A program made the position numbers and the translations under genes. This document shows positions 29,196 to 37,622 of a stretch of 64,000 nucleotides of DNA, piece by piece. How positions within the stretch are numbered: position 1 is the first letter of the stretch; every line of letters begins with the position of its first letter. The stretch comes from Psychrosphaera saromensis (GTDB lineage: Bacteria; Pseudomonadota; Gammaproteobacteria; Enterobacterales; Alteromonadaceae): positions 3,263,991 through 3,327,990 of the forward strand of contig NZ_MSCH01000003.1 in the NCBI RefSeq assembly GCF_002954545.1. Direction: 5' to 3'. Below the pieces are notes generated by a model, which did not search any database, was not told the DNA's origin, and was given only the letters and a program-made list of their open reading frames with translations.

Positions 29196-30359
29196 GTGAT
29201 TGAATTATCAGAATTAAGACAAGATATAAATGAAATAGACAGCGAGCTAATGGCTTTACTAGCAAAGCGTCGTCGTATTTCTCACTTAGTAGCAGAAACA
29301 AAAATAAAACAAAATAAACCCGTTAGAGATATAAAACGCGAAGAGCAAATGTTGGTTGAATTAATCAACAAAGGTAAACCGCTTAATTTAGATGGTTATT
29401 ATATAAAACAAGTTTTCCAAACCATCATTGAAGACTCGGTTTTACATCAGCAAGCATTATTGCAAAGACACACAAATGCAGCTTCTAGTCAGCTGCCGAT
29501 TAATCGTGTTGCCTATCTTGGAAGTCAAGGTTCGTATAGCGACCTGGCAACGCAAAAATATTTCTCTAGACACCAATCTGAATTAAAACAACTTGGCTGC
29601 ACTAGCTTTGATGAAATAATTGATACTGTAGAGCAAGGTAAAGCCGACCACGGCATTTTACCTATTGAGAATACATCATCGGGCAGCATCAACGAAGTTT
29701 ACGACCTGTTGCAGCATACGAGCTTATCTATCGTTGGAGAACTGACTCATCCGGTTAATCATTGTATGGTTGCAGCGGTTGATACTAAACCAGAGAAGAT
29801 CAAAAAGTTATTTGCTCACCCACAAGTTTATGCACAATGTAGTAATTACTTGAATCAATTCCATGATGTGGAAATTGAATATTGTGAAGCGTCTTCTGCC
29901 GCATTTGAACAAGTTAAAAATGATACCACAGGTGAACTAGCTGCTTTAGGAAGTGGCGAAGGCGCGAGACTTTACGGTTTGCACGTTATTGCTGAAGCAC
30001 TTGCTAATCAAAAAGAGAATTACAGTCGCTTCATCGTATTAGCACCAAAAGAAGTGTCAGTTTCTACTCAAATTCCAGCAAAAACCACCTGGATCATGTC
30101 CACAGAACAAAAACCTGGCGCATTGGTTGATGCTTTAATCGTATTAAAACAACACGATGTAAATATGTGTAAATTAGAATCTCGTCCAATTACCGGTAAT
30201 CCTTGGGAAGAAATGTTTTATGTCGATGTGCATGCCAACTTACAAGATGAAAACCTTGGAAACGCCATCGCTGACTTACGAGCGTTAACCCCTTACTTAA
30301 AAGTATTAGGTTGTTACCCTAGTGAAGATGTTCAAGCCGCAAGAGTCAATATTGATTAA
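29196..30359 (+). CDS. pheA: Bifunctional chorismate mutase / prephenate dehydratase
   Basis: Converts chorismate to prephenate and then phenylpyruvate for phenylalanine synthesis. Residues 1-90 form an AroQ-type chorismate mutase (ELRQDINEIDSELMALLAKR). The prephenate dehydratase domain starts near 105 (RVAYLGSQGSYSDLA) and contains NTSSGSINEVYDLL and the catalytic-region NYSRFIVL (Ser where many have Thr in TRF). A C-terminal ACT domain has LESRPI, the Phe-binding motif for feedback inhibition. The start is GTG with CTAAGG upstream. Length 387 is normal. Controlled by the leader attenuator directly upstream. Confidence 0.96.
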   Translation: MIELSELRQDINEIDSELMALLAKRRRISHLVAETKIKQNKPVRDIKREEQMLVELINKGKPLNLDGYYIKQVFQTIIEDSVLHQQALLQRHTNAASSQLPINRVAYLGSQGSYSDLATQKYFSRHQSELKQLGCTSFDEIIDTVEQGKADHGILPIENTSSGSINEVYDLLQHTSLSIVGELTHPVNHCMVAAVDTKPEKIKKLFAHPQVYAQCSNYLNQFHDVEIEYCEASSAAFEQVKNDTTGELAALGSGEGARLYGLHVIAEALANQKENYSRFIVLAPKEVSVSTQIPAKTTWIMSTEQKPGALVDALIVLKQHDVNMCKLESRPITGNPWEEMFYVDVHANLQDENLGNAIADLRALTPYLKVLGCYPSEDVQAARVNID

Positions 30360-30431
30360 AAGCGCACGGCCTAATTACTCGTTTTATTAAAAACTAGTAC
30401 TATACATTTTAAAATACAGCGAATAAAAAAC

Positions 30432-30463
30432 AAAAAGGCTTATCGTTTAGATAAGCCTTTTTT
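30432..30463. terminator. Bidirectional terminator after pheA
   Basis: A 13-bp stem AAAAAGGCTTATC / GATAAGCCTTTTT with a short loop, bounded by A- and T-runs. It lies between the convergent pheA and the PlsC-like gene. Confidence 0.85.
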
Positions 30464-30505
30464 ACATCAATTACATACATCTAGGTAAAGCTTCTGCGCT
30501 TTTAG

Positions 30506-31231
30506 CTACTTATCTTTGTTGTAAGGTTGATTTTCACAATAAGGTGTTAATTCGTCTAATCTACTTTGGATATCTCGGACAAATGCCACTTTTCGGTTTC
30601 TAACTTCAGGGTGATATAAAGCATCTTTATAGTCATCAACACTAACAATTTCCATATGCGTTTTAATTTTCTTAAATAACTTCGGGAATCGCTGCCCTGG
30701 CACTTGGACATGATGTAAACCACCGCTATACACAAATAAAATATCGCCCGTTTTGATCTGTTCAATAATATCAGCAACCCCTGCCCTAACTGACATAGGC
30801 TTGCCGTGTTTATCAAAACCGTCGTGTCGGCGCATTCGCCCTTCTGGCAAAATAGCGACAATAGAGTCTTCGTTTATTTGTTCTAAAAAGTTATTCCATG
30901 AAGCGTCACGTTTACGACTAATAGGCACAACACCTGGCACTAAGGCATGAAAGAACATACCCACTAATGGTCTTTTAGTTGTGACATCGGCAACGGGCAC
31001 CATCATATTGCGCGCTATGCGCCATAAGAAAGAAAATGGCGCTAAACGCACAAATAAAGCTTCGTACAAACTAGTGTGATTTAACAATACAACTAACTTC
31101 ACGTTATCTAATTGTTTTATTTTTTTGTCACTTAACCACTTAACTTCAAATCGATAAAAGATAAGTGTTAATGATTTAATAAAACACATAACTAGAAAAC
31201 TGAATACTTGGGCAAAACGATTAGCTCGCAT
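30506..31231 (-). CDS. PlsC-like 1-acylglycerol-3-phosphate acyltransferase family protein
   Basis: A 241-residue acyltransferase. Motif I is NHTSLYEA (H52-x4-E57), with Glu in place of the usual Asp of H-x4-D; motif III is LPEGRMRR at 128-135. An N-terminal hydrophobic helix (FLVMCFIKSLTLIFYRF) suggests membrane association. The ATG follows AGGTAGG. It lies 43 bp downstream of the OlsF-type gene on the same strand, so both may serve lipid synthesis together. The acceptor (lysophosphatidate or another lysolipid) cannot be decided. Confidence 0.78.
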   Translation of the reverse strand: MRANRFAQVFSFLVMCFIKSLTLIFYRFEVKWLSDKKIKQLDNVKLVVLLNHTSLYEALFVRLAPFSFLWRIARNMMVPVADVTTKRPLVGMFFHALVPGVVPISRKRDASWNNFLEQINEDSIVAILPEGRMRRHDGFDKHGKPMSVRAGVADIIEQIKTGDILFVYSGGLHHVQVPGQRFPKLFKKIKTHMEIVSVDDYKDALYHPEVRNRKVAFVRDIQSRLDELTPYCENQPYNKDK

Positions 31232-31274
31232 TAACCTACCTTTAAAATTTTATTGTAAAATTTGAGCGGCGTAT

Positions 31275-33110
31275 TTAACCTTGCTCAGCTTTTTTTTGCA
31301 AATAAGAATATTCTAAATAAGAATCCTTACCTTCTGCTAAATATTGTTTTAATGCCTTATCAGGTGCCTTAGGTAAATCGACACTTAACAATAATCCAGG
31401 CGTATCGTTAAAACTTTTATCAATACCGACGCAATAAAAACGAGCCCCCATTCTTTGATAATGTTTCATTAACACGGGCACATCTTTACCGTCTTGCTCA
31501 ATTCCCATGATCAGGGACGATAAATTAGACGCAGGCACAGCACCTTTTGTATATTCTGACTGGATATAATCCGCTAATTCTGGATTGTGCTTATGTTCAA
31601 ATGGAGACTTTGCCGCCACTTTATCACTTGGTGTAACCGCCAACTGATTTATACAATGAACGCTTAATGGCGAATACAGCTTACTCAAGGAAACCGTACC
31701 GTATAAAGTTCGGTACTGCGGATGCCTTACTACAAATTCACCAATACCTCGCCATAATAAAAATAAACCATAAAAGGTTTTTTGATGTTCTGGCACTAAA
31801 AACGAACGACCCATTTCAAGACAAGGTTGCTGTTGGTTAATAAAGTCAGGAGAAAATTCAAACATTTTTGCTAAATACAATTTGTTAATATCACCATCTT
31901 TTAATAACACGTCTGACTGACCCATGCGGTAAGCACCTATTATTTCACCGTCGGCTTGGTTATAAATAAACAGGTGTAAATAGGTATCATCAAATTCATC
32001 GGTATCGCATTCTTCACCAGAGCCTTCATCGTATTGACGAAATACTAACTCGCGTAATCGAGTGATCTCTTGAACCACTAAAGGCATTTGCTCTCGTTTA
32101 CCGTAATAGACAGAGAAGGTTTTATAATCCACCAAATGTTGATTAACTGGCAATGCCTCTATTTCTAATTTAAGTTGTGCTTTGTCAACTTGCGGCATTA
32201 TCTCTGCCATAGCGGTTTGTGGTATATCTGCTTTAGTTTTTTTAGCCTCTGATGCTTCTAAACTAATAGCTGCAGCGTCTTGCCAACCTTGTTTATAATT
32301 TGGATCTAATAAGTAGGTTTGTACCCGTAGATATTCATTCAAATGTGAGACATTTTCAAACTTTGCCAATAATTTATTTGGCAGTACATGACCTAAGTGT
32401 AAGTTTATTGGCTTACCTTTATGTTTAAGCATTTCCCTAAACAACATGATGAGTTTAAAACGATAATAAATTCGTCCTAAGTTAATAAACAACTGACTAT
32501 TGTGACCTTCAATGAAAATTGGCAATACAGGTGACTTTGTTGATTTGGCAAGATTAGCAGGGAGTCGATTCCAAACATCATCGCAAATACGTTGTTTTTC
32601 AGGTCGGAAATAACTGACTTTTCCCGCTGGGAAAATAAGTAAAACGCCACCTAAATCTAAATGTTGTTTACACTGTCTTATGGCTTTAGCATTTTCAGGA
32701 TTAGATGAAGACAGAGGATTTATAAATATAAAATATTCACTGATTTCAGTGAACATAGATAATGCATTATTGGCCAATACTTTTACGTCCGGTCTAACTT
32801 GCTTTAATTTTTGGGCAAGCGCCACCCCTTCCACGCATCCAAAAGGATGGTTGGCAACCACAATTAAACTTCCTTGACTGGGTACTTTTTCAGCTAAATT
32901 GTCAATGCCAGAAATATTTATTTCTAAATTTTTAAAAAATTGTTGAGAAAATTCTTCTGCTGATCTTCCATATAACTGCCCATTTTCATAAAATTCTTTT
33001 ACTTTATGTACGCCCATAATTTTATCAATTACCGGCACAAGCCTTTTAAATAAAGGGTTCTTAGGTTTTAACACATTGGCTAAACTGATGTGAGATTTTA
33101 TTTTTGTCAT
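31275..33110 (-). CDS. olsF: OlsF-type bifunctional ornithine-lipid acyltransferase
   Basis: A 611-residue fusion. The N-terminal half is a lysophospholipid acyltransferase-like domain with NHPFGCVEG at 87-95 and the downstream FPAGKVSYF motif. The C-terminal half (from ~330) is an OlsB/hemolysin-type N-acyltransferase of the Acetyltransf_5 family, with YHLFIYNQ-like strand, IGAYRMG and CLEMGRSFL. This is the domain order of OlsF, described in Serratia, where the C-terminal half N-acylates ornithine and the N-terminal half O-acylates it. The name rests on this architecture. Ornithine lipids lack phosphorus and often rise under phosphate limitation; no Pho box was looked for successfully. Confidence 0.82.
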   Translation of the reverse strand: MTKIKSHISLANVLKPKNPLFKRLVPVIDKIMGVHKVKEFYENGQLYGRSAEEFSQQFFKNLEINISGIDNLAEKVPSQGSLIVVANHPFGCVEGVALAQKLKQVRPDVKVLANNALSMFTEISEYFIFINPLSSSNPENAKAIRQCKQHLDLGGVLLIFPAGKVSYFRPEKQRICDDVWNRLPANLAKSTKSPVLPIFIEGHNSQLFINLGRIYYRFKLIMLFREMLKHKGKPINLHLGHVLPNKLLAKFENVSHLNEYLRVQTYLLDPNYKQGWQDAAAISLEASEAKKTKADIPQTAMAEIMPQVDKAQLKLEIEALPVNQHLVDYKTFSVYYGKREQMPLVVQEITRLRELVFRQYDEGSGEECDTDEFDDTYLHLFIYNQADGEIIGAYRMGQSDVLLKDGDINKLYLAKMFEFSPDFINQQQPCLEMGRSFLVPEHQKTFYGLFLLWRGIGEFVVRHPQYRTLYGTVSLSKLYSPLSVHCINQLAVTPSDKVAAKSPFEHKHNPELADYIQSEYTKGAVPASNLSSLIMGIEQDGKDVPVLMKHYQRMGARFYCVGIDKSFNDTPGLLLSVDLPKAPDKALKQYLAEGKDSYLEYSYLQKKAEQG

Positions 33111-33168
33111 TTTGCCTTACGTATAAGCTATTCTAGATACCTGTCTAATCTAACGTTTGATTTAAGTT

Positions 33169-33723
33169 ATGGGAAATTTTTTTCGACCTGCTCGGGTCTC
33201 TTTAAGCATGAAAACAAAACAAATAAAATATGAAGCATTAGTTCGAGCATATAGCGATGACTTATATCGTTATGGAGTTTGGCTGTGCCGAGATCCGAAC
33301 ATTGCAGAGGATTTAGTGCAAGAAACTTTTTTGCGAGCTTGGCGGTCTTTAGAATCATTAAAAGACCAAGGCGCGGCGAAGGCATGGTTGATCACTATTT
33401 TGCGTAGAGAGAATGCTCGTCGATTTGAACGAAAGCAATTTGACCTTGTAGATATTGAAGACTCTTATGTGCCGGATACCATTTCAGTGGGGTCGGAACA
33501 AGAAGTTGAAAATTATTTACTACGACGCAAAATTAACGAACTTGAACCTGAATATAGAGAGCCCCTGATGTTACAAGTAATTGGTGGTTTTTCAGGTGAA
33601 GAGATATCAGGCATTCTTGAATTAAATAAAAATACGGTTATGACTCGACTATTTAGAGCACGAAATCAATTGAAAGAAGCATTAGAACCACAAGAACAAT
33701 ACAGGGGGATCGAAAATGGATGA
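33169..33723 (+). CDS. ECF-type sigma-70 family RNA polymerase sigma factor
   Basis: A small sigma factor. Region 2 is visible as YSDDLYRYGVWLC and AEDLVQETFLRAW, and region 4 as EREPLML-like EYREPLML, FSGEEISGIL and NTVMTRLFRARNQL. The ATG at 33169 gives 184 residues; the ATG at 33208 (MKTKQIKYEALVRAY) gives 171 and fits the family start better, but neither has a clear ribosome binding site. It overlaps the next gene by 8 bp and diverges from olsF across 58 bp. Its partner is the DUF3379 protein, a probable anti-sigma factor. Confidence 0.88.
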   Translation: MGNFFRPARVSLSMKTKQIKYEALVRAYSDDLYRYGVWLCRDPNIAEDLVQETFLRAWRSLESLKDQGAAKAWLITILRRENARRFERKQFDLVDIEDSYVPDTISVGSEQEVENYLLRRKINELEPEYREPLMLQVIGGFSGEEISGILELNKNTVMTRLFRARNQLKEALEPQEQYRGIENG

Positions 33724-34426
33724 TTTAACTTTTCGAAAACGCATTTATGCCAATCCACATGATAACGCTCAAGATATTATTGATGCCTGTAATGATGATA
33801 AGGCAAAAGCAAAATTCAAATGTGAAATGAAACAGTTTGATGCAAAACTAAATAATGCATTGAATATTAAAGTTCCAGACAATTTTGCAGAAAGAATATT
33901 ACTGTCGCAGTCAATGGCGCCTCAAAGAGTCGCAAATAAGCGTACTAAAGTATATTTAGCGCTTGCGGCCTCTATCTTATTTTGTGTTGGGGTTGTCTCC
34001 ACTAGAATGGGCTTAGGGAATAGTTTTGACACGGTCGGTGAATATGCATTAGCTCACAATGAAGCTGAAATAATACATGTACACGATGATAACAATTATA
34101 CCCTTCAACAAATTAATACTAAGTTATCGGGTTATGGCGCTGAATTTATTAACGACTACCCGCAGGTATCATTTGCTGGCACTTGTTATTTTGCCCGTAT
34201 AAAAAGTTTACATATGGTTATTCAAGGTGATAAATATCCAGTAACTGTGTTTCTTATCCCTAAAGAGTCTGGGTTAGAGGAAACGAAACACTTTTCTGAC
34301 CAAAATTATAATGGGGAGTCAATTACAGTGAATAATAATCAGTTATTAATTATTACTCATAAAGATGATCCTAATAAAAATTGGTCAAAAGAGTTAAGCA
34401 AATCCATTAAGTGGAAAACCGTTTAA
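33716..34426 (+). CDS. DUF3379 membrane protein, probable anti-sigma factor
   Basis: A 236-residue protein with an N-terminal cytoplasmic part (about 1-78), one membrane helix (VYLALAASILFCVGVVS) and a periplasmic C-terminal domain containing a single Cys in FAGTCYFAR. The N-terminus does not show a ZAS zinc motif. The 8-bp overlap with the sigma gene implies coupled translation, the usual arrangement for sigma/anti-sigma pairs. The anti-sigma role is inferred from position and topology. Confidence 0.75.
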   Translation: MDDLTFRKRIYANPHDNAQDIIDACNDDKAKAKFKCEMKQFDAKLNNALNIKVPDNFAERILLSQSMAPQRVANKRTKVYLALAASILFCVGVVSTRMGLGNSFDTVGEYALAHNEAEIIHVHDDNNYTLQQINTKLSGYGAEFINDYPQVSFAGTCYFARIKSLHMVIQGDKYPVTVFLIPKESGLEETKHFSDQNYNGESITVNNNQLLIITHKDDPNKNWSKELSKSIKWKTV

Positions 34427-34453
34427 CTCCTCCGTTACATTTTAATTAACAGC

Positions 34454-34481
34454 CCACCAATGTTTTAATTAACATTGGTGG
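34454..34481 (+). terminator. Terminator after the sigma/DUF3379 pair
   Basis: An 11-bp perfect stem CCACCAATGTT / AACATTGGTGG with a 6-nt loop, followed by GCTTGTTCTT. It ends the sigma factor operon 28 bp after the stop. The T-run is imperfect. Confidence 0.7.
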
Positions 34482-34576
34482 CTTGTTCTTCTACACTAGC
34501 ATCACTATTTAGAAAATATTACTAATTAAAAACTTTTATTAGATATATATTCGCAGTTATGAATTAGGAATATCCA

Positions 34577-35035
34577 ATGGATAATTTTGATAAACATATT
34601 TTATCTTTATTACAACAAGACAGCTCTCTTTCGTTAGCTGAGATTTCTGAGCATGTTGGTTTAAGCCAAACCCCTTGCTGGCGTCGTATTCAGCATTTAG
34701 AAAAAAGCGGCGTTATTCGTAAGCGTGTTGCCTTACTTGACTCTAAACAACTAAATGTCGGGTTAACTGTCTTTGTTAATTTAAAAACTAATCAGCATAA
34801 TCCTGAATGGGTAGATTCTGTTAATCATTTTGCCAGCGGCTCACCTGAAGTGACTGAGTTTTATCGTATGAGTGGTGATACAGACTATTTGTTAAAAGTG
34901 TTAGTGCCTGACATGGCCGCTTACGATGAGTTTTACAAAAAACTAATCAGCCAAGCCGGTTTCTCTGATGTAAGCTCAAGCTTTGCAATGGAACAAATGA
35001 AATATTCGACAGAAATCCCATTAACCCACTGTTAA
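34577..35035 (+). CDS. Lrp/AsnC family transcriptional regulator
   Basis: A 152-residue Lrp/AsnC regulator. The N-terminal helix-turn-helix is visible in SLSLAEISEHVGLSQTPCWRR, here cited as LAEISEHVGLS and TPCWRRI; the C-terminal RAM domain has VTEFYRMSGDTDYLLKV. Such proteins sense amino acids as dimers or octamers. The next gene is a class V aminotransferase in the same direction, 153 bp downstream, which is a likely target. A 12-bp inverted repeat lies between them. Confidence 0.9.
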   Translation: MDNFDKHILSLLQQDSSLSLAEISEHVGLSQTPCWRRIQHLEKSGVIRKRVALLDSKQLNVGLTVFVNLKTNQHNPEWVDSVNHFASGSPEVTEFYRMSGDTDYLLKVLVPDMAAYDEFYKKLISQAGFSDVSSSFAMEQMKYSTEIPLTHC

Positions 35036-35057
35036 ATCTATTTGGATATAAAAATAA

Positions 35058-35101
35058 GAAAAATTTAACCACTTAATTAATAATATGTAGTTAAATTTTT
35101 C
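35058..35101. promoter_or_regulatory. 12-bp perfect inverted repeat upstream of the aminotransferase gene
   Basis: GAAAAATTTAAC at 35058-35069 is mirrored by GTTAAATTTTTC at 35090-35101, with a 20-nt spacer. It starts 22 bp after the Lrp-type gene and ends 87 bp before the aminotransferase start. It may be a binding site for the Lrp-type regulator or a weak AT-only terminator. Confidence 0.5.
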
Positions 35102-35188
35102 ACCCACATCAAATCTAATTTATATTACGCAAAATAATTCCCTAAAAAATCGACATAATCTCTCTATCGAATTCTTTAGGTAATAAAC

Positions 35189-36724
35189 ATGTTAGAACGT
35201 TATTTTTCAACTTTCCGTAAACACATCATCGGCCAAGATTTATCCCACTCTATTAATGGCGTGTCACAAAAAATAATTTATGCCGATTGGACTGCTAGTG
35301 GTCGTTTATACCAACCTATTGAAGATTTTTTAACAAACCAGCTAGGTCCTTATGTCGCTAATACTCATACCGAAACAAATCTAACCGGTAGCACTATGAC
35401 GCAGGCCTATCATGATGCTCAACAGATCATCAAGCAACACGTCAATGCCGATAGTAATGACGCATTAATCTGCTCAGGTTCAGGTATGACAACCGTAGTT
35501 AACAAATTACAGCGCATGCTGGGATTACGAGTACCTGAGCAATTCCATAAACAATGCGACTTAGCAGAAGACCTTAAACCTGTGGTTTTTATCACTCACA
35601 TGGAGCATCACTCAAACCAAACCACTTGGAATGCTTGTAATGTTACGGTTGTGGTTATAAACAAGGGCCTCAATGGCAAACCTTGTGAAGATAATTTAAA
35701 ACAGCGCTTAGTCGAATATGCAACTAGACCAATGAAAATAGCCTCTTTTACCGCTTGCAGTAATGTAACTGGAATAAAAACAGACTATCACGCGTTAGCC
35801 AAAATAATGCATCAACATGGTGGTATTTGTTTTGTCGACTTTGCTTGCTCAGCGCCGTATGTCGACATTGATATGCACCCTGACGATCCTGATAAAAAAT
35901 TAGATGCGATCTTTTTTTCTCCACATAAATTTTTAGGCGGCCCTGGTAGCTCTGGTGTTTTGATTTTTGATAAAACCTTATATGTGAATAAAGTCCCTGA
36001 TCAGCCCGGTGGTGGTACAGTAAGTTGGACTAACCCTTGGGGTGAGCAAGGCTTCTTTGATGATATAGAAACTCGTGAAGATGGTGGTACACCAGGTTTT
36101 CTACAAACCATTAAAGTTGGCTTAGCAATCAAACTAAAAGACAAGATGGGCACCGAGAATATCCAAGGCAGAGAAAGTGAACTGACCAATATATTGATGT
36201 CAGGGATAAATAGTATTCCTGGTGTTGAGGTGCTAGAAAAAGACATAAAAGAACGTTTATGCATAGTGTCTTTTTATGCGCCCAGTTTACATTACAATTT
36301 AATCGTCAGATTACTCAATGATAAATTTGGTATTCAATCACGTGGGGGTTGTAGTTGTGCTGGAACATATGGACATATATTACTAAATGTCGACAAAGGT
36401 ATGTCAGGCTCAATTACGAATAAGATTGATAACGGAGACTTAACCGATAAACCGGGTTGGGTAAGATTGTCTTTGCACCCAACAACAACAAACGCCGAAG
36501 CACAGTATGTTGTGGACTCACTGAGACAAGTTATCACCCATGCACAAGAGTGGGCCTGCGAGTATCAATTTGACTTACTGTCAGGCGATTACAAGCCAAA
36601 CTCACAAACCACTCGCTTTGTTACCTTAGCTGACTTTGACCCTATGCAAGAAAGTAACGCAGGGAATTTAGGACTTGAGTTATCTGACACAGCAAGTCCT
36701 TGGTGGAAAAGGTTTTTGATTTAA
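35189..36724 (+). CDS. Class V aminotransferase, cysteine desulfurase-like PLP enzyme
   Basis: A 511-residue PLP enzyme of the class V fold, longer than SufS or IscS (about 400). The PLP lysine lies in FFSPHKFLGGPGSSG, and the upstream Asp and His of the cofactor pocket are in CFVDFACSAPYV. An NTHTETNLTGSTMTQAY segment replaces the usual SufS substrate loop. A Cys-containing loop RGGCSCAGTYGH sits where the SufS catalytic Cys loop lies, so desulfurase activity is possible but unproven. It is preceded by an Lrp/AsnC gene and appears to be transcribed alone or with it. Confidence 0.83.
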   Translation: MLERYFSTFRKHIIGQDLSHSINGVSQKIIYADWTASGRLYQPIEDFLTNQLGPYVANTHTETNLTGSTMTQAYHDAQQIIKQHVNADSNDALICSGSGMTTVVNKLQRMLGLRVPEQFHKQCDLAEDLKPVVFITHMEHHSNQTTWNACNVTVVVINKGLNGKPCEDNLKQRLVEYATRPMKIASFTACSNVTGIKTDYHALAKIMHQHGGICFVDFACSAPYVDIDMHPDDPDKKLDAIFFSPHKFLGGPGSSGVLIFDKTLYVNKVPDQPGGGTVSWTNPWGEQGFFDDIETREDGGTPGFLQTIKVGLAIKLKDKMGTENIQGRESELTNILMSGINSIPGVEVLEKDIKERLCIVSFYAPSLHYNLIVRLLNDKFGIQSRGGCSCAGTYGHILLNVDKGMSGSITNKIDNGDLTDKPGWVRLSLHPTTTNAEAQYVVDSLRQVITHAQEWACEYQFDLLSGDYKPNSQTTRFVTLADFDPMQESNAGNLGLELSDTASPWWKRFLI

Positions 36725-36809
36725 TTAGCTGCTATATATTACTGACTTACTGTGAAAACCATGTTTTTACTATCTGAGTGAACTAGCGTTCATTATTTAT
36801 CAGTCACAA

Positions 36810-36833
36810 AAAAAGGAGCCTAAGCTCCTTTTT
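36810..36833. terminator. Bidirectional terminator, aminotransferase / fklB
   Basis: A 10-bp stem AAAAAGGAGC / GCTCCTTTTT with loop CTAA, between the convergent aminotransferase and fklB genes. Confidence 0.87.
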
Positions 36834-36859
36834 GATTATCAGTTAAATATAACTGAAAA

Positions 36860-37474
36860 CTAAAGAATTTCTAATAATTCAACATCAAATACTAATGTTT
36901 GGAATGGACCGATTGCGCCGCCAGCCCCTTGCTCGCCATATGCTAATTCATATGGAATAGCTAAACGCCATTTTGAACCAACTGTCATAAGTTGTAGAGC
37001 TTCAGTCCAGCCAGCAATAACGCCACTGATTGGGAATTCTGCAGGTTGACCACGGTCATATGAGCTATCAAAAACAGTACCGTCGATTAATGTACCGTGG
37101 TAATGCGTTTTTACTGTGCTCGCTGCTGTTGGTTTTTCGCCGTCGCCAGTTGTTAATACTTCGTATTGTAAACCAGACTCAGTTACTGTTACTTCAGCAC
37201 GTTTTGCATTTTCATCTAAGAATTTTTGACCTTCAGCAGATGCTAATTTTGCTTTTTCAGCACCTTCAGCTTGCATTTTTTCGTTGATAACACCAAATGC
37301 TGCACGTAGATCTTCAACGTCTACTGCATACTCAGTACCGTTTAGCGCGTCCATTACACCTTGTGCAACTGCGTTTGCGTCTAAACCTTCGAAAGGGTTG
37401 CTGGCTACTTGATCGCCGATTTGACGGCCAATACCGTAACTAGCTTGTTGTTCAACAGTAGTAAACTGAGACAT
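36860..37474 (-). CDS. fklB: FKBP-type peptidyl-prolyl cis-trans isomerase FklB
   Basis: A 204-residue proline isomerase. The N-terminal helical dimerisation region (about 1-90, SYGIGRQIGDQV) precedes a C-terminal FKBP domain with VKTHYHGTLIDGTVFDSSYD, cited in part as HYHGTLIDGTVFDSS, and later IAGWTEAL and IPYELAYGE. There is no signal peptide, so it is the cytoplasmic FklB type rather than periplasmic FkpA. It is monocistronic, with a terminator after it and its own 5' gap. Confidence 0.93.
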   Translation of the reverse strand: MSQFTTVEQQASYGIGRQIGDQVASNPFEGLDANAVAQGVMDALNGTEYAVDVEDLRAAFGVINEKMQAEGAEKAKLASAEGQKFLDENAKRAEVTVTESGLQYEVLTTGDGEKPTAASTVKTHYHGTLIDGTVFDSSYDRGQPAEFPISGVIAGWTEALQLMTVGSKWRLAIPYELAYGEQGAGGAIGPFQTLVFDVELLEIL

Positions 37475-37572
37475 AAATACTCACTCTTCATTTTGATGGG
37501 ATATAAAATAAGGCCGCGATATTAACATAGATAAAACCAGATTTGGCGGCTTTATTACTATTCAGAAACAAA

Positions 37573-37594
37573 AACAGGAGCAAAAGCTCCTGTT
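37573..37594 (-). terminator. Terminator after the two-receiver regulator
   Basis: A 9-bp stem AACAGGAGC / GCTCCTGTT with loop AAAA; on the reverse strand it is followed by a T-rich run, which fits the regulator gene that ends at 37623. Confidence 0.8.
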
Positions 37595-37622
37595 GATATT
37601 ACTAAATTAACGCGTGTGAAAA

